This document shows, one piece after another, positions 12,626 to 28,009 of a stretch of 64,000 nucleotides of DNA. Each line of letters begins with the position of its first letter. Position 1 is the first letter of the stretch. Location of the stretch: positions 744,001 through 808,000 of the forward strand of contig NC_058154.1 in the NCBI RefSeq assembly GCF_011075055.1. The letters run 5' to 3'. Under the pieces are notes generated by a model that saw only the letters and a list, made by a program, of their open reading frames with translations, had not been told where the DNA came from and searched no databases. The stretch is from Mangifera indica (taxonomy: Eukaryota > Streptophyta > Magnoliopsida > Sapindales > Anacardiaceae). A program made the position numbers and the translations under genes.

Positions 12626-13469
12626 GGGCCAGAGGACTATTTCCCACCCAAAGGATGTTGGTTGTTATCTCAAATTTTTATCTATTAACCTAAAAAATTT
12701 TATTTACTTATTTATAAACTGATAAAATTAATAATTTAAAGAGTAAAATTATCATTTTATTTATAATATTAAAAATAAATTAAAATTTTATCTCTTTTTT
12801 CTTTCTAACATTTAAAAACTAACCATTTTCTGTTATGACAAGTTTTAAAAAATAGCATTCTCCCGCCCCCTAAGGTTTAATTTTCAATCTCCAACGTCAT
12901 CATTGATCATGAAGCTTTCTAGAGACATCTTCATGCTCTAACAGTCTCTCCTTCCTCTTTTGGAATGTCGATCGATCGAGTTCTAACCTAAAAAGTCGAA
13001 GAGCTTCGTCAGACGAAACTCTTCATCTTCCTAGATATCTTCTTTTAGGAAGATAATGGTCTTCCTAGACGAAGATGAGGTCGTAATCTTCATCTGGGAA
13101 GACGAAGAGTTTCGTCTTTGGACAAAGCTCTTCGACTTTTCAAACCAGATCTTGATCGACTGGCTCTTCAAAGGAGGGAAGAGAGATCGTCGGAGCATGA
13201 TGATACGTTGAAAAAGCTTCGTCGTCAGTGATGGGGCTAGATTTGATGTTAAGAATTGAAAACTAAACCCTACAAGGGGAATGCTAGTTTTCAAAACTTA
13301 GCCTAGGAGGAAATGGTTAGCTTTTAAGGGGGGAGAGAAGAGATAAAATTTTAAGATGTTAAGATCCGTTAATTTTAACAGCTCATAAGTGGATAAATGA
13401 GAATTTCAAAGTTAACAGAGAGAACTTTAAGATAATAGCATATTGTAGGTAGGAATAAGTCCTTTGGGC
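12626..13469. mobile_element. Short MULE-like element with proven empty site
   Basis: The left end is GGGCCAGAGGACTATTTCCC and the right end, reverse-complemented, is GCCCAAAGGACTTATTCC. The flanks are TTTTCAAT at 12618-12625 and 13470-13477. The orthologous spot in the first tandem copy (11593-11600) has a single TTTTCAAT and no insert, so both the boundaries and the target duplication are established. The interior has long complementary arms and no transposase. The 189-codon-spanning Ser-rich open frame at 13031-13294 is not a recognisable protein. The class (Mutator-like) is inferred from 8-9 bp target duplications across copies. Confidence 0.85.
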
Positions 13470-13679
13470 TTTTCAATAATTAAAAGAGACCAAAATAGAT
13501 ATTAAATTTAATTTGGAATGTATCTTGTTACAATTTTCATTTTAATAATTCTAGATTGCAATAAAAGCATCAGGTTTTTGAAGTAATAAAAATATTTTTT
13601 TAAGTTTTAGATCTTAAAATAAATATGATGTCACATAATAAAGTATGTTTTAATAACTCATTAAGGGATCTTTGGTCGA

Positions 13680-14145
13680 GGAAGATTAAAGATTAATCTG
13701 GTAATTTATTTTTTATTATTTATATTATTTTATTTAGTTTATAAGTAATAAAATATTCAAATAATTTTTTATTATTAATGATGATGTGATTACTATCTCT
13801 ATTTTAAATATTAAAAAATTATCAAAGTATTTTTGATTTTATTATAATTATAACCATATTTATTAATTTTTTATAGAAAAAATAATCTCATTTTCAATTA
13901 ATATAACAAATAATATAAAAGAATATTTTAAAATAATTTTATCCAAGAAAATTTAAATAAAATAATATACTAGTATCTCTTTATTACCTTTAACCGAACA
14001 CAATAATTATTTATATCTATCAAATGTTATCAAATATAATAATAATAATTTATACCCAGTAATCCTATAAGTAATTTATCTTTAAGATAATTTTCCAATT
14101 TCGATGATAAAATATTTTTCAAACCAAACGCCTTGTAGGAGCAAT
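13680..14145. repeat. AT-rich interspersed element, family A
   Basis: A segment of about 465 bp ends in CAAACCAAACGCC. The same sequence, in reverse, occupies 16345-16830 (starting GATTAGTTTGGATAATATTT and ending GGAACCGAACAGTCCC). Diverged copies are at 17270-17715, 41930-42300 and 50285-50640, with a truncated one at 11810-12076. The weakly matching ends suggest a non-autonomous DNA transposon. No target duplication could be fixed. Confidence 0.6.
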
Positions 14146-14149
14146 ATTA

Positions 14150-14280
14150 CATTAATATACTTTTGATACATAATTTGAGTATATCATAATATGATTGAAT
14201 ATTATTTCATCTTTAATTTAAAATTATTCTCTCATATAGTGATACGTCACCTATATATCCAAATGAAGTGTCAAAGTGTG
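14150..14280. repeat. Fold-back AT-rich MITE, family B
   Basis: The copy shows the family's core order: GAGTATATC, ATAATATGATTGAATATTATTT, ATCTTTAATTTAAAATTATTC, then the complementary half. The copy is approximate at its ends. Confidence 0.5.
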
Positions 14281-14431
14281 CACGCGTAATAGGAGAATTT
14301 CTTTTAATTTCAAAAACCTGAAAAGACAAATGTCTTTTTAGTCTATAATTTACTCACTTTTTGATTGGCATTGATGGTGTCTTGATGTCTCATTATAATC
14401 AGAACAAAACATGAACAACACTTTGAAGCAC

Positions 14432-15110
14432 TGTAATGTACTTGCATTGATTTAGCAAAATTCCATTAATGACCCTCAAGAGTAGTTTGAGTTTTTAAGA
14501 AAGAGAATCTCTAAATGTAGTGTTTATAAGATCGGTCATACTTATAACTTACATGTAGTATTTATGAGATCTTTTACTAGATTCAGGATTTCACATTCGA
14601 CTCAAATAAGATTTTCTTCTTATCAATAAAATTTGATTAAATGGTACCCAATTCAAAAATTAAATTAAATTGTTTCTATTTGGGAACACAAGGTAGAATT
14701 ATTAAAGGCAGATTGCATTATTAAAGGCAATGTTCAACTTTTTTTCAAGATATAAGGATTTGCATTGGCCAAAACAGAGAAAAGGAAACTTGAAATATTC
14801 ATAAATATCTCTCAAAGTTGGGTATCTCTGGTCAAAGCTAAAATGTGATTGTGTACTGAAATCCCACTAGTTAGTTGATGTTTACACTTTACACTTGTTA
14901 TAATTGAGTAGTCTTAGGGTTTTATGAAGCTTCACCACCAATGATTTCAGCCTTAATTTAAAAAAATCTCTCCTGCCTTTGATCTTTGAATGTCCCTACC
15001 CAATCAGAGAAAAGTGTTTGTATGATTCTCAAGATGATAATACAGCAGGCTCAAAGATGAAGTAGTGCTTTCTTTAAAGAAAGTAATCGTGGAGATGGAA
15101 ACAATGAAGA
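14432..15110. repeat. Second local duplication, copy 1
   Basis: Blocks at 14440-14480 (TGTACTTGCATTGATTTAGC), 14640-14690, 14755-14880 (GATATAAGGATTTGCATTGG then ATCCCACTAGTTAGT) and 14985-15105 recur in the same order at 15872-17190. No gene is visible inside. Confidence 0.8.
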
Positions 15111-15460
15111 CAGTCATAGATGGCGAAGTTCGCTATTTTTTGTGACAATTTCAAAACTCTAAAGGAGAAATGAGCACTTTTCAAAGCAAAAATTGTTAAA
15201 ATTTTAAATTAATGAGAGAAAATGTGATAAATTTTTAATTTTTTTAATTTTTTTAATTAAATAACATTTTTACCTTTAACTTTAACAATGAATTTTAACA
15301 TAATCGTAGGGGCATTTGAGTTTTTTAAATTTAACAGACCAAAATTGTCATTTTAGTAAACCTTGGTCGGAATAAGTCTTTTGGTCAGTAAATATTAAAT
15401 TCAATTTGGAATGTATTTAGTTACAATTCTCATTTGTAATCTAGGTTGCAATAAAACAAA

Positions 15461-15836
15461 GGCCAAATAACAATTTCCCACCCAAGGTTTGATGCAAACC
15501 TAACTTTCCGTCGATTAATTATCAAAAATTTAAATATTTATTTATCTATTAAATTTTACTGTTATTATCAAGGATAAAATCATTATTTAATAAAAATATT
15601 TGAAAAAAATCATAAATTCATCATATTTTGTCCTCATATTTAAAAACTAACAATTTTTTCTCATCTTTCTCTCACTCAAAGTTTGAAAAATGACTATTTT
15701 CCTCCTTAGAGTTTGCACTTTCTCTCTAACGATAACAATAAAATTTAATAAACAGATAGGTATTTAGATTTTTAATAGTTAACAGGTGAAAAATTGAGTT
15801 TGCATCAAACCTTGGGTGAAAAATACTCATTTGGCC
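15461..15836. mobile_element. Short MULE-like element, 376 bp, 9-bp TSD
   Basis: The element runs from GGCCAAATAACAATTTCCC to a matching inverted end, reverse complement GGCCAAATGAGTATTTTTC. It is flanked by a perfect 9-bp direct repeat, TAAAACAAA, at 15452-15460 and 15837-15845. It is the smallest and cleanest copy of the family here. No coding capacity. A target duplication of this size is the hallmark of the Mutator superfamily. Confidence 0.85.
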
Positions 15837-15871
15837 TAAAACAAAAGACAACACTCTTAAGTGTATCCTTG

Positions 15872-17190
15872 TTGTAATGTACTTGCATTGATTTAGCAAA
15901 ATTCTATTAAATGAGCCCATAAAAGATAATTTAAGTGAGAAAATAAAAAATAAATAAATGTGAAAGTATGAATTTTAAATGAGCCCATAAAAGATATTTG
16001 GTTTAATTCAAATAAAATGATTCGATTTAAATAAAATTTATTTGATATAAAAAAAAATTAATTAAATGGTATTTAATTCAGAAATCAAATTAAATTGTTT
16101 CCATCTAAGAACACAACTGGGTCCTCTTTTTTCAAAATCATTTTGCATTATTAAAGGCAATCTTCAACTTTTATCAAGATATAAGGATTTGCGTTGGCCA
16201 AAACAGAGAAAAGGAAACCTGAATTATTCTTGCATACCTCACGGGGTCTTGGGGGGATGTCTCTGGTCAAAGCTGAAATGCGACTGGGCACTGAAATCCC
16301 ACTAGTTAGTGGACGGTGCAAACTTGTCGTAATTTTGTACTTTTAGGTAACGATTAGTTTGGATAATATTTTATTATTAAAATAAAAAAATTATTTTAAA
16401 AATAAATTATTTGAAAGATTATTGAATATAAATGATTACTATATTTGATAAAATTTGATAGATATAAATAATTATTATATTTGATTAAAGGTAATAAAAG
16501 ATTATAAGTAAATTATTTTACTTAAATGTTCTTGAATATAATTATTTTTAAATATTTTTTATATTATTTGTCATATTAATTAAAAATAAATTTATTTTTG
16601 TTTCAAAAAATAATAAATTATAATATAATTATAATAAAATCAAGATTACCTTGATAATCTTTAAATACCTAAGGTAAAGGTGATAATCAGATTATCACTT
16701 ATATTATCTACCACGTCAGTATTAGTAATAAAATATTATTGTAATATTTTATTATTGACAAACTAAACAAAGGAATAAAAGATAGATTACCAAAGTAATC
16801 TTCAAAAACTGGAACCGAACAGTCCCTTAAGGGTTTATCAAATAATAATTTTATATATTATTTTATTTTTAATTTAAAATTATATAATCAAATAATAATA
16901 TATTATTTATATATTTAATTAAATATTTAAATTTAAATACACATAATTTTAGAAATTAGAATTTAAATTTAATTTTTTTTTAATGATAATTACCCAATTC
17001 AATAATTATAAAACCAAACATTTAATTTTAAAATTATTTGATTTGACAGACCATTGTTCTTTAAAAAAAAAAAAATTTACCAACAAACTGTCTTATATAT
17101 GATCTTTAAATGACCCTACCTGGTCAGAGGAAATACAGCAGACTGAAAGAAGCAGTACTTTCTTTAAAGGAGGTAAAGTAACCATGGAGA
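15872..17190. repeat. Second local duplication, copy 2
   Basis: Carries the same ordered blocks as 14432-15110 but is expanded by an AT-rich family A element (16345-16830) and a fold-back element (16840-17000) placed between the third and fourth blocks. The shorter copy lacks both, so they likely inserted after duplication. Confidence 0.75.
16345..16830. repeat. AT-rich interspersed element, family A, inverted
   Basis: Near-complete copy in the opposite orientation to the one at 13680-14145. It runs from AACGATTAGTTTGGATAATA to GAACCGAACAGTCCCTTAA. The ends pair loosely as terminal inverted repeats (GATTAGTTTGG against GTTCGGTTCC). Confidence 0.55.
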
Positions 17191-17269
17191 TGGAAAAGAA
17201 AAAGGGCTAATGTCAAGGTTCCTTTGTTCATCTTTTAAATTTTACTGTTAAAATACCATAATTGCGTGA

Positions 17270-17715
17270 AGGGAATAAATAAATGTAACAAATTAATCTA
17301 ATTTTTATTATTTATATTATTTTATTTTTATAAATTTTTTTAATTATTTTTTATTATCAATAATAATATAAAAAATAATTTTATTATTATTTTATCTTAA
17401 TTATTAAAAAATTAATTAAGTAATTTTGATTTTATTATCTTAAATCTTTATTTATTAATTTTTTAAGAAAGAAATAATTTAATTTTTAATTAATATAATA
17501 AATAACATAAAAATATTTTAAAATAATTATGTTCAAGTACATTTAAGTAAAAAAATCTTAATATTTTTTTATTATCTTTAATTAAATATAATAATTATTT
17601 ATATTTATTTTTTTTAATTTTTTAAAATATAATAATAATTTATACCTAATAATATTATAAGCAATATTTCTTTAAATTAATTTTTTATTTTATAATAAAA
17701 TATATATTTTTTGTA
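17270..17715. repeat. AT-rich interspersed element, family A, diverged
   Basis: Shares the ordered strings TTTTGATTTTATTAT, TTTTTAATTAATATAA and AATATTTTAAAATAATTA with 13680-14145, but with many changes. Confidence 0.45.
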
Positions 17716-19255
17716 ATAAATGCACTTTAAATTTATAAAACAATTTTCCGCCCACTATTAATGTTCAAACATTTGTTTTAATGTTAAATGAGTATCTTAA
17801 TATTATAGAATAAATATAACTTATACTTTTAAAATACAAACAAATGACTCTACTTGGCAACTTATAAATTAATCACTTGGATTTCTAACCTCAATTTAAA
17901 AAATAAAACCTGAACCCAACATCATGTCATATAGTTAGAATAGTATTAATCAGATACGATCTTGATTGGAATGATATTATCTAGCCGAATTTAACTTAAA
18001 TCACATCTTCCCAAGTCGGGTAATAGAATTGTGTATTCTATCGTATATCAAAAACCTAATTTTTTAAATTGTATAATACAATTTTAATAATAATAAAATA
18101 TAATTGATATATCATTATTTTAAAAAATATCACAACACCCTTAAAAATATAAAATTCTTATATACACCCCTATAATCTTATCATTTTCTTTAAAAAATGT
18201 ATTAATAATATGTATCATATTATATAATACGTCTATTATATCGTATTATTTTGATACATTTTATAATTCTTATCATTTTTTTCATGTATCATATGATAGT
18301 AATAACTATGATCTCAAGTCACTCAAATCAAATCACACCATCCCAAGGATGGAGTCCAACCAAATCATACCATCTTGGATGAGATCACGTAAGGTTTACA
18401 CTTGATTCATGATGGGTGGAAAATTAATTTTTTAAACTTTGTGGGTTGGAAAATTAAACAGGGCAAACCTTGGTGAAAAAAATGTCAATTGCAGGGGTAT
18501 AATTAATATTTTCATAACTAAAGTAAACACCAATCTGGTAGAAAAAACAGTCTGATCCAACTGACGATTTCATTAATAGTTAGACCGAATAATCATTTGA
18601 AAAAATATTAAAAATTATTTTGTATAATTTATTTTTAAATATATAATTATCTTATCTTCTAGTGGCCCCAAATTGATAAATAGGTTTTATGTTTAAATTG
18701 TAATAATGAATTTAAAAAATTGATTTTTTTACATTAATTAGATCAAACCCAATATTTTCTTGATTTGGCTGATTCAATCCAATATAATTCTAAAAATGGT
18801 TTTCAATCGAATCAAAACTAATTTTGCTACAAGACAAGATGATCGTTTCATTGGTCTTATCCGCTTTTTGAAACCATGGGCATAACTCAACTATGGTGCA
18901 AAGTTTGCAAATTATTCCTTGAGCACGGATATAAACTTGTGTCTTTTTGAGAGGACAACGAAAGCAACAGCTTCAAAATTCGCACCATATTCCCTAGCCA
19001 CTCCTCGATTCCCATCATCAGCACGTTTATTCCTCACTAATTTTAGTGTTTTTTCAAACTTCAACAGTTTTCCCCAACTCCACCAAATAATTGATGTATC
19101 ATTTTTCCCCACACTTTCTCTTCCGTTCTTGATATGTACAATTTGTTCTTTGTAGCGGTACTAAGAGTCACAGCCACCTTATGCAGAGACGACTCTGACT
19201 GCTCCAACTCAATCTTATTACTCAATGTTTATGGAAAGTTTTCCGAAAGTACAAT
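17716..19255. other. Gene-free AT-rich stretch
   Basis: No gene was recognised. Open frames at 18912-19155 on both strands overlap each other and match nothing known. The region before it is low-complexity AT-rich DNA with diverged repeat pieces. Confidence 0.45.
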
Positions 19256-19656
19256 ATCATGTACACTTAGTTTTAGATATATAATTAAATACCTAAATAA
19301 TATATTTCATTATATGATTAAATATTATTTTATCTTTAATATAATATATCATCTAAATATCCAATTAGATACTTAAACTTTATTTTTTTTGAGAGACCAA
19401 GGGGAACCCTGTCCAACTTCACCGGACAAGTAAACTATTGCAATGCAATAATTAGACTCATAACTATTACACCAAATAAATCAGGGTTTTGTTTTATTGT
19501 GGTCTATCACTATTCGGGCCCATGCTAATTGGTCCAAGATCTTTCACATGAGGGAGAGAATTCATGCTATTCACATCTTGGTCTTTCACAAAGGGACCCT
19601 TTCGCTTCACCATTCTAACTAACCTCTAGGGTTTGGATACTTAAAATTTAGTGTAC
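19256..19656. repeat. Fold-back MITE (family B) split by an insertion
   Basis: The left arm starts GTACACTTAGTTTTAGATAT; the right arm ends TTAAAATTTAGTGTAC, its complement. Between them the element is interrupted at 19378-19635. Joined across that gap it has the usual family length of about 140 bp. Confidence 0.75.
19378..19635 (-). mobile_element. SINE-like retroposon insertion, 258 bp
   Basis: The segment is flanked by a perfect 10-bp direct repeat GATACTTAAA (19368-19377 and 19636-19645) and sits inside a fold-back element whose two halves it separates. Its left edge is a T-rich run (TTTATTTTTTTT), equal to a short A-rich tail if read on the minus strand. It has no terminal inverted repeat. 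Size, tail and target duplication fit a SINE or another short retroposon. I did not find convincing A and B boxes. Confidence 0.6.
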
Positions 19657-19953
19657 ATAGTTTTTATTGTTTTAAAAAACCAGCAAATATCACCAGCTGA
19701 GATAATAAATATTCATACCAGAGAAAAAGAAAGCTTCATCTCAATTTCAAAAAAATAAAGAAATCAAAGCAGAGTAACATTGTTTTTCAAGCACAAGAAA
19801 AAGGAAAAAGAGAACTAATATAATATAATTACTTACCCAAAACACAGACGATCTATTGTTCACATGCAGAAATGTAGTGGTTGTGTGATATATTTGTAAA
19901 TAAATCAGTTGTCCCCTGTCATCTCATCAGCACAGATTCCAGATTAGGATTGT

Positions 19954-23430
<3,477 letters not shown>

Positions 23431-23914
23431 GGAAGTTAAAAATTTCTCACAATCTAAAATAAATAAATATATGAATGAATTGAAAACCCTAACGGAAATG
23501 CCTCAACGAAAATAAAGAATTTAAAAAAGCTTGAATTTAAAATTTTCGAAAAAATATTATAAAATGATGAATTACAGAGGACGAAAGAGATACCGGATCA
23601 GGAGAGAAGAGTAAATTACGAACGAAGGAGATGAGAGAAACGAGCGAGGGAAGCGTTTTTGATACGTCAGCACTCGTCGGCCGTTGAAAAAATTTAAATG
23701 GTGAGGGCTTTTTTCTACGAAATAAGTTGCAGGGTATTCACCTCCGAACCGTTGGATAATTTATGTAAGATGGATCTGTGTTGATCGGACGACCGATGTT
23801 CAATTCGTCAATCCACTAACCGGGTTATGTGAAACGGCCACGAGGGGGTGTTGATTTTTAAAGCCCTTTGAAAAGCGAACTATCTTAATAGTTTTTTTAT
23901 TTTTTATTTTTAAT

Positions 23915-24594
23915 GGTCACAAGGACTTATTTCCTTTCAAAGAAGGTTGTTTTATTGAGTTTTTATTCTTATAACTTTTAAAATCATATTTATCAATCTG
24001 AGTAATTAAATATATTAATTTTAAAGATAAAATTATTATTTTATAAATAATATTAAAAATAAACGTAAATTTTCTTTTCTTTTCTTTTCTTAAATCTTAA
24101 AATTTAATCATTTTTTCTTAGATCAAGCTTTAAAAAATAACATTTTTTCCTTTAGAGTTTAGTTTCCAAACTCTAATGCTATCATCGATGGTCTCTTCCT
24201 CTTAACGCTTCTTCTCCCTTTGCCCATCTCTCTCCTTTCATTTGAAGGCGATCTCGTCTTCGTCTTCCCGGTTTTAACTAATGTTACCTGGAGGTTCAGG
24301 TGAAAGGAGAGAGATCACCTGGAGGAAAATAAAGCATCATGAGAGAGAGGTTGTCGACTATAGCATTGAAATTTGAAAACTAAACTTTAGGGGGTAAATG
24401 TTATTTTTTAAAACTTGTTCATGGGGTCAAATGGTTAGTTTTTAGACTTTATAGAAAGAAAAATAGATAAAATTTCAAAGGGGTAGAGTTTTGTTAACTT
24501 TAACTATCCATAAATAGATAAATGAGATTTTTAAATTTAAGGGATAGAAACTTAGAAAAACATAATACTTTAGGTGGAAATAAATCCTTTAGCC
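23915..24594. mobile_element. Short MULE-like element upstream of RABE1
   Basis: Left end GGTCACAAGGACTTATTTCC; right end, reverse complement GGCTAAAGGATTTATTTCC. The flanks are ATTTTTAAT (23906-23914) and TTTTTTAAT (24595-24603), nine bases with one mismatch. The arms are complementary, with a CT-rich centre and no transposase. Confidence 0.7.
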
Positions 24595-24719
24595 TTTTTT
24601 AATTAAAACAGACTTTTTTTTTTTTGAAATCAAATTAATCACACTAAACAGTTAAAGTATTAAATTCAATAAGCGACTATACAACCATTAAAAACTATTT
24701 TTAAGGGTTAAGATAAGCT

Positions 24720-26090
24720 AAATGACTATTTCCTACCCAAGTTCAATGAAGTCATATATTTTAATCATTTAAAGTTAAAAAGAAAAAACTAATTTTTCAT
24801 ATATGATTCCATTTTTTTAGTTAATTTTGCTACATAGACAAATGAAAAAAGTCAAAGCACCTCTTGAAAAAGGCTAAAGGACTATTTCTCATCAACGGTC
24901 GAGTGGAATGACAAATTCTCATATATTAATTTTTAAAAAGTTAAATATTTATTTATCTATTAAAATTTATTATTATAATTAAGAATAAAATTGTTATTTA
25001 GTTAAAAATATTTAAAAAATTAAAAAATTATCATATTTTGTTTTTTTAATTTAAAAAATGACAATTTTCCCTCCTAAGATTTTCTTCCCTTCTTCGGCTA
25101 CCTCCATTCTGATCGACGATTAGCCCTTCCCATCTATCTCTCTTTTCCGATCATCTCTTCTTAAGTTGACCCAAGATTCGCCAAAAGATAAACAAATCAT
25201 TTGTTACATAAACAAGTGCAAAAAGTCAAAAGAGCTCTTCAAAAAATGTTGAAAATATATAATTTTATTATATTTGTAAGGTATGGTACATAGTCATTTG
25301 GCAGGTAAGATACAATTAGAATCATATTTCCATTGAAACGTTGGTCAAATAGAAATTTAAAAAACACGTGTTCAATAAATATTTTGATAGATTTAAATAA
25401 ATAACCCACATGGTTCAAATATAAATATGATAAAAATCAACATATATATATATATATATATATTGAAGGAGCAATACTTTAGCTTTATACAAATTATATT
25501 GATATATTATTCAAGCATGTCAGCCCAAAACCCAATTGGGCCTAAATGATACAAATGGAGTTTCATTATTTACCATTGCATAATAAAAGGATGGAAAATG
25601 TGAAAAAATCCAAGCCTGAAGGACTTATTCCCACCCAAGTTCATTGTATTCTTAAATTAGTATCCGTTAGCTATTAAAAACTTAAATACCCATTTATAGA
25701 TAATTAAAATTAATAAAACCAATTAATGGTATTTGTTTCTCTCTAAGGTTTCTTTATTTTCTCCCTCTATTTTCTAAAACTATCACCAACTAGCTTCTCT
25801 CTCTCTTCCCTTTTTCAGGTTGTCTCCTAACAAAGAATGTTTTCATCCAAAGATGAAAATGAATCTAATAAAGATATCATCTTTAACTTATTTCTCATTT
25901 AGATCAGATTTTTGGTGGTTTCTAAATCAGAAAACTTCCGAAGAGAGAGAGAAGGTGTTGTTTGTGTAGTTAACTATGTCTTGGGTTGAATTATCAAGAA
26001 GAACGGTCGTTAGAAAGAGATAATGAATTTTTGGAGTCATAAATGTAATGTTTTGAACTTAAAGGAAGATGGATGTTAATTTTATGGTAT
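24720..26090. repeat. Three truncated MULE-like element fragments
   Basis: Left ends with the family string occur at about 24731 (GCTAAATGACTATTTCC), 24876 (GGCTAAAGGACTATTTCTC) and 25606 (GCCTGAAGGACTTATTCCC). Each is followed by the usual arm sequence, but none has an obvious matching right end. An (AT)n run is at 25442-25463. Confidence 0.6.
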
Positions 26091-26169
26091 GATATGATAC
26101 GACATTACTAAAAAATTATACATATTTTTAAATATATTGAATTAGTAAGATATTATAAATAATAAAACT

Positions 26170-26335
26170 ATACATATATATTTTTTATATATAATTTGAG
26201 TATATAAGTAATATATCATTATATAATTGAATGATTTTAAATTAAAAATAAAATAATATTCAATCATATGATAACACATCATATATGTATCTAAATTATG
26301 TACCAATAATGTTTACACATAATATTGCTCAATTT
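26170..26335. repeat. Fold-back AT-rich MITE, family B
   Basis: The complementary halves meet around ATTTTAAATTAAAAATAAAAT. The left half has ATATCATTATATAATTGAAT and the right half ATTCAATCATATGATAAC. Confidence 0.65.
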
Positions 26336-28009
26336 TTATATACAATACATGATTCAATTACTTTGAACATCTATTACGTTGGTTTGTATTAAATATGATC
26401 AATGTAATATAATATAATATTTTTTTATCGGCTAATTGGGGAATTTTATTTCAAATAAATTAAAATTTTATAAATATGATGAATGTTTAAATTTAAATAT
26501 ATATTTTTAAAAGTCCTAATCATTCATCAATTTGGCTTAATATAATATAATCTTTTTAGTTGGCGGACTATAGGCACTACATCTCCACAATAATTTTTTT
26601 TTTTTTTTTTTTGGGGATGGACTCACAAATAAGCTTTACAAAATTATTTTTTATTATATTATTTTAAGTTAATAGTTGCTGTCGACTTTAATAAAATACG
26701 AAATGTTTGGCTTTATTTGTTCATGATATTTTTATATCAATTTATTGAAACTACATATGTTATATCATATTATAATTTTTTTTAACACAAATCTTAGGGA
26801 TATTTTGTTTGGGTCTTCTTTGTCAAATATATATATTATTCCAACTTTAAATTTGATTTCCTCCTCTCACCGTCAAGCATATTAAACAACGAAAAGAAGA
26901 AAGCAAAAAGCGAAAAGCGAAAAGCAAAAAGAAAATTCGCAATGCCGTCAATCCTTTCTTTCCGTGAAATTTGCAATTTTCTTGGATATTGTTGCCGTAA
27001 TCTTCTGCTGTTGTCGGGGTACAATAGTCAATATATAATTTGATTATTTTAAAGAAAAGCCTTTTATGGATTATATATTGAATAATATTATCATCATAAT
27101 TTTTATAATGCTGATTGGGCAAAAGAGAAATAAATAAGAATGATACAAGACTGGTAGGTTAATATGAGTCAACGGAAGATGGTTGAGTAATGGATAGGCA
27201 TTCCTGCGATGCTCTTACGCAGCTATCGGGAGAAAGATAAAGAAAATTTTGCTCGTTGAAAATTCAGAATGCTTCACCGCCACCTCTTCGCTTTCACCGC
27301 TGGAGTCTGGACACCACACGCTCTCTAATCATGGTCAACAGAACTTAGTTGATTGCCACCGCATATACACCATCATATGACCATCATGCAGTCACATTAA
27401 TGTAACCTGTTTTTTGATAACCCAACAAACTAGAGAAAGATGGAGATATCTTGTTTATTAATAATTTTGTGCTTTAATTAGAATGATAGCAAAAGATGAA
27501 GACGAAATGGCCATTTGAAACCTCTGATAGTTGTTTTCATTTCGCATTAAGATGAAATAGTCCGTCAGCCTTTTAATAATTCTTATGCTCCGTCCTTATC
27601 AGAAAATCTCCTTCCTATCAAGAGCAGACCAAGAATCCGGTTGGGCGGCGGATTGCCAACTACAATTCACAGATATAGAGTTTTAGCATATGACATGGTA
27701 AATAAATGTGCTCCCGCAGCCACACTATCATTTCTAATTCTCCACTACACTTTAAAGTTTAAAGACTTGTTAAGAAACTGCACGACCGTTAGCAACTCCG
27801 ATTGACAGCTGTACCCAAGACACATTCGTTTCGCACACTGCGCGGGGTTCCATTTCTAGACGCTTTCTTTTCCACAGTAAGGAAATGTAAGAAATTTCTT
27901 TCATTGCATTGTTTTATTTTTTTAATCTGATTAATTATTATTATTATTATTATTACTATTTTCTGGTTGCCTTTAAAAGGCATAGAAAACAGAGCGGGAA
28001 CCACTACCA
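26336..28009. other. Intergenic and promoter region of the pyrophosphatase gene
   Basis: No gene recognised. An (ATT)n microsatellite lies at about 27931-27957. The GC-richer sequence after about 27600 is probably promoter DNA of the downstream pyrophosphatase gene. Confidence 0.4.

Larger units (their letters stand above)
12086..13940. repeat. Tandem segmental duplication, second copy
   Basis: The second copy has the same order of landmarks as the first but is split by an 844-bp insertion at 12626-13469. Without the insertion its length is about 1010 bp. The copies differ by scattered substitutions and small indels, so the duplication is not recent. Confidence 0.85.
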
